Source: Cucumis sativus
Lineage: Eukaryota > Streptophyta > Magnoliopsida > Cucurbitales > Cucurbitaceae
Assembly: GCF_000004075.3 (NCBI RefSeq)
Contig: NC_026655.2
Coordinates: forward strand, 27,079,489 to 27,143,488
DNA: 64,000 nt
Reading direction: 5' to 3'
The notes beneath the pieces are model-generated. The model was given only the letters and a program-made list of their open reading frames with translations. It searched no databases and was not told the origin of the DNA. The position numbers and the translations under genes are program-made. The first letter of the stretch is position 1, and each line of letters opens with the position of its first letter. Positions 60,701-64,000 of the stretch are shown here, piece after piece.

Positions 60701-63700
60701 TCCCAAGATCATAGGCACGGCAGTGAAGATACCAATTTGGATGAGAAACTGTGTATTCAATGCAGCTGACAATGCAGTATTATCTGTAATATTAGCTCTA
60801 TCTTCAATGGTCTCACCAACTCCAGATAGTGCCTGAAACAAAACCACGCATCAGTTTACACCACATTTTTTACTGGGAAAAAGAAGGAAACATGTTAATA
60901 CATAAATATTTAAACTAGTCGCAAATAGGAGTGCAAGTTGAAGCCCAAAAAACCAGAAAGACCTAGTCCAATTTGCAAAAATTGGTCCCAGCATCAATTT
61001 GGTAAACAAGCAGAGAAAACGAGTACCTCAAATCAGAAATAAATAAAAAAATATTAATTAAAGAGCATTAACAAGGTACACATTGAAGCCCACTACTTGA
61101 CTAACTGCACAGGAGTCTACCTTTAACTGTACCAATCAAATAGTTTTAGTGCCTATGAGAGTTGAAGAAGACTTGGGACTCGTTTGGTTGGAGGTTTTAT
61201 GAGGAGGGAATGAATTTGGGCAGTTAAAGCCCACGTTTGTTTGATGAGCTTTGTCCATTTTCCTGGGATATCATTTTCCCAGGCATCTTTATTACTATCC
61301 GCAGTTGGATTTTCTTTACCTTGCAAAATGGTGGAATTCTTACAATCCTTTCCCTCGTGCAAACTTCTTTTTATTATATTATTCTTATTTTAACTTTTTC
61401 TCTTACTTGCCATTTCCTTATTTTATATTTTTTGATAATATAAACTTTACAAAAATATATTTTCTTATATTATTTAATTAAAATTAAAATTAGAATATAA
61501 TTAATTCGATATTCTATTAAATATATTAATTAGTTAGTTTTAATTATAAACTATTCAACTTTCAAATATTTACATTTAATATTATAATAGATTCTTAATT
61601 ATATTTTATCAATATATTGAATGATATTTATTCTCTAATGAATCAATTTATTACAATTATATAAGATTGTCAAACTTAATTTCATTAATTAAATACAAAA
61701 TAAATAAAATTTCATAAAATCCTGAATCCTGATAACATTCTCATGTACAACCCAACACTGTTGGGTTATCTTTGATTCCCCCACATTATATATCCAGACA
61801 TCTAATATTCGCCGACATTTATAAAACCTTGACCAAATCACCCCTCAAGACTTTATATTCTAGAGGCACAGGTTACTTCCAAACTGTTCGTGAAATTCAT
61901 GGATGATGGTCATCAGGACAATTATAAATTTACATCATACTACAAAGCAACTAACTTCTACCCAAGAAAACTGAACCTTATATAAAACATAATTGCACAA
62001 GATAAAACTTACCAAATATGCTTTTCCATAGAGAAAAATGTACACAGTCAGCACCGTTAACTGCAGAAGATTATAAATAAAGAAAATATATCAGATGTCT
62101 TAAAATTTATGATAACAAAATTATGAGGCTGGACTTCAACTACTCGTTAAGATACAGTCTTGTTCTATAAACAGTAAAAGGTCCTCAGTAAAAATTATTT
62201 TGTTCAATTGTTCTTGTTAAAATATTGCAACAAATTTTACTTTGATGGGAACATTGTTTTGTTTCTTTTATTAAAAAAGGACCCTCAATATTTTTCCTAA
62301 GATGAGTAAACATACATAGCAGGATATGTCATAAGTTAATACAAATTGGAATCAGTTGGTATCTAAACTTAAAGTAGGAAATAGGAATAATCAAGATATT
62401 CTATAATACATCAGGGACGTCCAGATGTCATTAGCTAAACATACTCAAGTTTAAAATAGCAAGGAAAAGCAAAAACAAGATTGAATTCTAATTTTGGGGA
62501 ATGACAAACAGCAAGACTTAGCAAACCACAATTTCTTTTTCCAGATAAACAAATAAAAAATATCTCTACTAGCGGGAAATTCAAACTCTCTCTCCTGTTC
62601 AATAGGTTCTAACGAGCTTAGAAAATGAGTAATCATTGCTTAATAATGTACATGTGACACGTACCATAGTGCAAAAGTAGTAGCCAACAGTGGTGAAATA
62701 GAATGACATCATCCGGAAAAAATCAAACAGTTGGCCAAGCCTATATACATCACGGCTAAGAACCTGTTCTCCATTACCACCAGCAACCTTTCCTTCGAAA
62801 AGAGCAATCTGATTGAGACCAACATCTCGCCCTTTACCGACCTGACATAACTCAGAACAGTTTTAGTAAGTTCACCATGAACTGATACTGCAGTATTAGA
62901 AAATTAAATGATGGAAAATTCCACCTGAATATACTCATGATGAGTAACGTTCCCTTGCCTTAATGTTGTGTTAAATCCTTCAATACAGAAAAGTACTCAG
63001 GTAAATGGAGAGATCTTATGCCTCATAAAGAGCAATGAAAAATTCATACCAGTAACGATCAAGAAATGAAATAGTGCATACAATAGTTCAGTGTTTGTTA
63101 TTCTCTTTTATTAAAGATGTTACAAGTGGAACACAAAAGGCAAGAAATAGATCGTGGTTGTTAAAGACTATTATTGGAATTTCTTTGCATGACTCTTCAT
63201 CTTATTGAATCAATCAAGGTTGGTTTTTTGTTTAGAAAGAAACCAACGGATCTACAATAATCCTCTTTATTAAGATAGGTTCGTTGTGGCTCGTCTAAGA
63301 CACTGACAAGACAATGTGCCAATTTCCAAAAAAGTAGGACAACACGTTGAGGACACTTATCTTTTCCAAAAATAAATATAAGTTGTGCATACAAGCAAAT
63401 AGTGAAATATTACTTTTAAACATCAAAATAATAACCATAAAATTCATGAAAAAAAAAGAAGATTTAACATCCTAATTTTATTGCCACAAAGGTTCCGGTA
63501 GTCATTTTTTGATTAATTTCAATATGATTAGAAGATGGCTCTGCAATTCTAATTTTTTAAAAACATGTAACTACAGTAATACAAAAGAAAGAAAGATTTA
63601 ATAAAAGGACCAAAAAACGTAAAAGAAGAAAAACGAAGAAAATTGAAGCAAAACATAAAAGAAGAGAAATGGAAAAAAAGAAAGATAAAACGGAAGTTAA

Positions 63701-64000
63701 GAAAAGTAAAGATGGGGAAAACATAGAGAAACGAGAAGAAAAAAGAAGTGGGAGGAAAAGAAACCAAAGTTGCCAGCAGTGGTAATTTGACACCAACATT
63801 TGGCCACGTTAGGAGCGTCGGTGATTTATAGCACTCTCTTGTTGAGTTCGAAACTTTTGATCATTAGTTTCGTTTCTAATTAAAAAAAATTTAAACATTT
63901 TGCCACCTCGCATGGATTCAACAAAACCATTAATCAAGGGGCATAGTCAAGCATTTTCCAAATGTTAGGAACTTGATTGGTCAATTTTGACACCGAGGGA
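57735..64000 (-). CDS. Callose synthase (1,3-beta-glucan synthase), C-terminal part, CalS9/GSL10-like
   Basis: Large plasma-membrane enzyme that makes callose from UDP-glucose. The gene runs off the right edge. Twelve 3' exons are visible (minus strand): 62977-62925, 62841-62665, 62060-62013, 60832-60674, 60284-60171, 60090-60002, 59846-59688, 59459-59357, 59081-58962, 58681-58631, 58534-58352 and 57971-57735 (stop TGA). All are GT-AG with matching phases, giving about 497 residues. Recognisable family blocks: RQGNVTHHEYIQVGKGRDVG, LNQIALFEGKVAGGNGEQVL, FFRMMSFYFTTVGYYFCTM, KYHATGRGFVVRHIKFSENY, NPSGFEWQK and LFNPSG. Multiple membrane helices follow. The C-terminus ends SRGLEISLILAGNNPNTAL, which as I recall fits the CalS9/CalS10 branch, nearer CalS9. 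The next upstream exon, expected to encode the ISEDI...AG block, was not found before 64000, so that intron exceeds 1 kb. Subgroup assignment is inference. Confidence 0.93.
59472..59597. repeat. 63-bp tandem duplication in a callose synthase intron
   Basis: A 63-bp unit beginning atagataat(c/a)agaaatgg occurs twice in tandem (59472-59534 and 59535-59597) with one clear difference. It lies in the intron 59460-59687 and leaves the splice sites intact. Confidence 0.92.
60362..60460 (+). mobile_element. SINE-like element (tRNA-derived)
   Basis: In the callose synthase intron 60285-60673, antisense to the gene, lies tttactggcattaagcatat followed by aacctcgaggttagaggttc and aatcccccc. The second part is an excellent Pol III B box (GGTTCAATCCC), and the first resembles a decayed A-box region at the right distance. 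It ends in an A-rich stretch, as SINEs do. Confidence 0.5.
61165..61770. repeat. Possible transposon insertion in the largest visible callose synthase intron
   Basis: The 1180-bp intron 60833-62012 contains a segment starting gggactcgtttggttggag, a sequence seen at the ends of plant MITEs. It is followed by extremely AT-rich DNA and a short inverted repeat caacccaaca-ctg-ttgggtt near 61748. A matching opposite terminus was not found. Confidence 0.3.

Noticed and set aside
1..64000. CRISPR array, operon, integron or phage-like system
   Set aside because: No regularly spaced repeats and no prokaryotic gene organisation. All genes have spliceosomal introns and the repeats are plant transposons.

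Overview
This is a window of nuclear DNA from a flowering plant. The genes are split by many short GT-AG introns, the intergenic DNA is very AT-rich and full of plant-type transposon debris, and every recognisable product is a plant protein. Protein flavour and repeat style suggest a dicot, perhaps a cucurbit (Cucumis-like), but that is only an impression because no database search was possible.

Layout. 1-1500 is transposon debris (Ty3/gypsy integrase, LINE tail) lying in or upstream of an intron. 1507-2844 (+) holds the last three coding exons of GPI mannosyltransferase 2 (PIG-V). 3961-5941 (-) is the complete four-exon gene for Ycf3-interacting protein 1 (Y3IP1), a chloroplast photosystem I assembly factor. 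6-22 kb is a gene-poor block with MITEs, CACTA-like ends and one intronless small membrane-protein gene (18097-18432, -). 22106-30797 (-) is a complete 21-exon chromomethylase (CMT3-type, 855 aa) with BAH domain, chromodomain and all key C5-methyltransferase motifs. 34217-37663 (-) is a complete seven-exon Mn-type cation diffusion facilitator (MTP9/MTP10-like, 408 aa). 37.7-50.5 kb is again repeat-rich and almost gene-free, ending in a tRNA-Ala(AGC) gene (50499-50571). 51071-55513 (+) is a complete five-exon formate-tetrahydrofolate ligase (636 aa). 57735 to beyond the window end (-) is the 3' half of a callose synthase, CalS9/GSL10-like.

I traced the exons by hand. In every complete gene the splice phases close exactly on an open frame, so those models are well supported. 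The genes are unrelated housekeeping or regulatory loci and form no operon or pathway cluster. Functionally they cover GPI-anchor synthesis, PSI assembly, CHG DNA methylation, manganese transport, one-carbon metabolism and callose deposition.

I found no evidence of a previously undescribed gene system. The most notable structures are non-coding: a 706-bp hAT-type MITE with a perfect 8-bp target duplication; a dispersed family of AT-rich inverted-repeat elements in at least five places; a perfect 15-bp-arm palindrome in a Y3IP1 intron; a MITE with a duplicated terminus in a folate-gene intron; several tRNA-derived SINE-like remnants; and an E2F-like site upstream of the chromomethylase.
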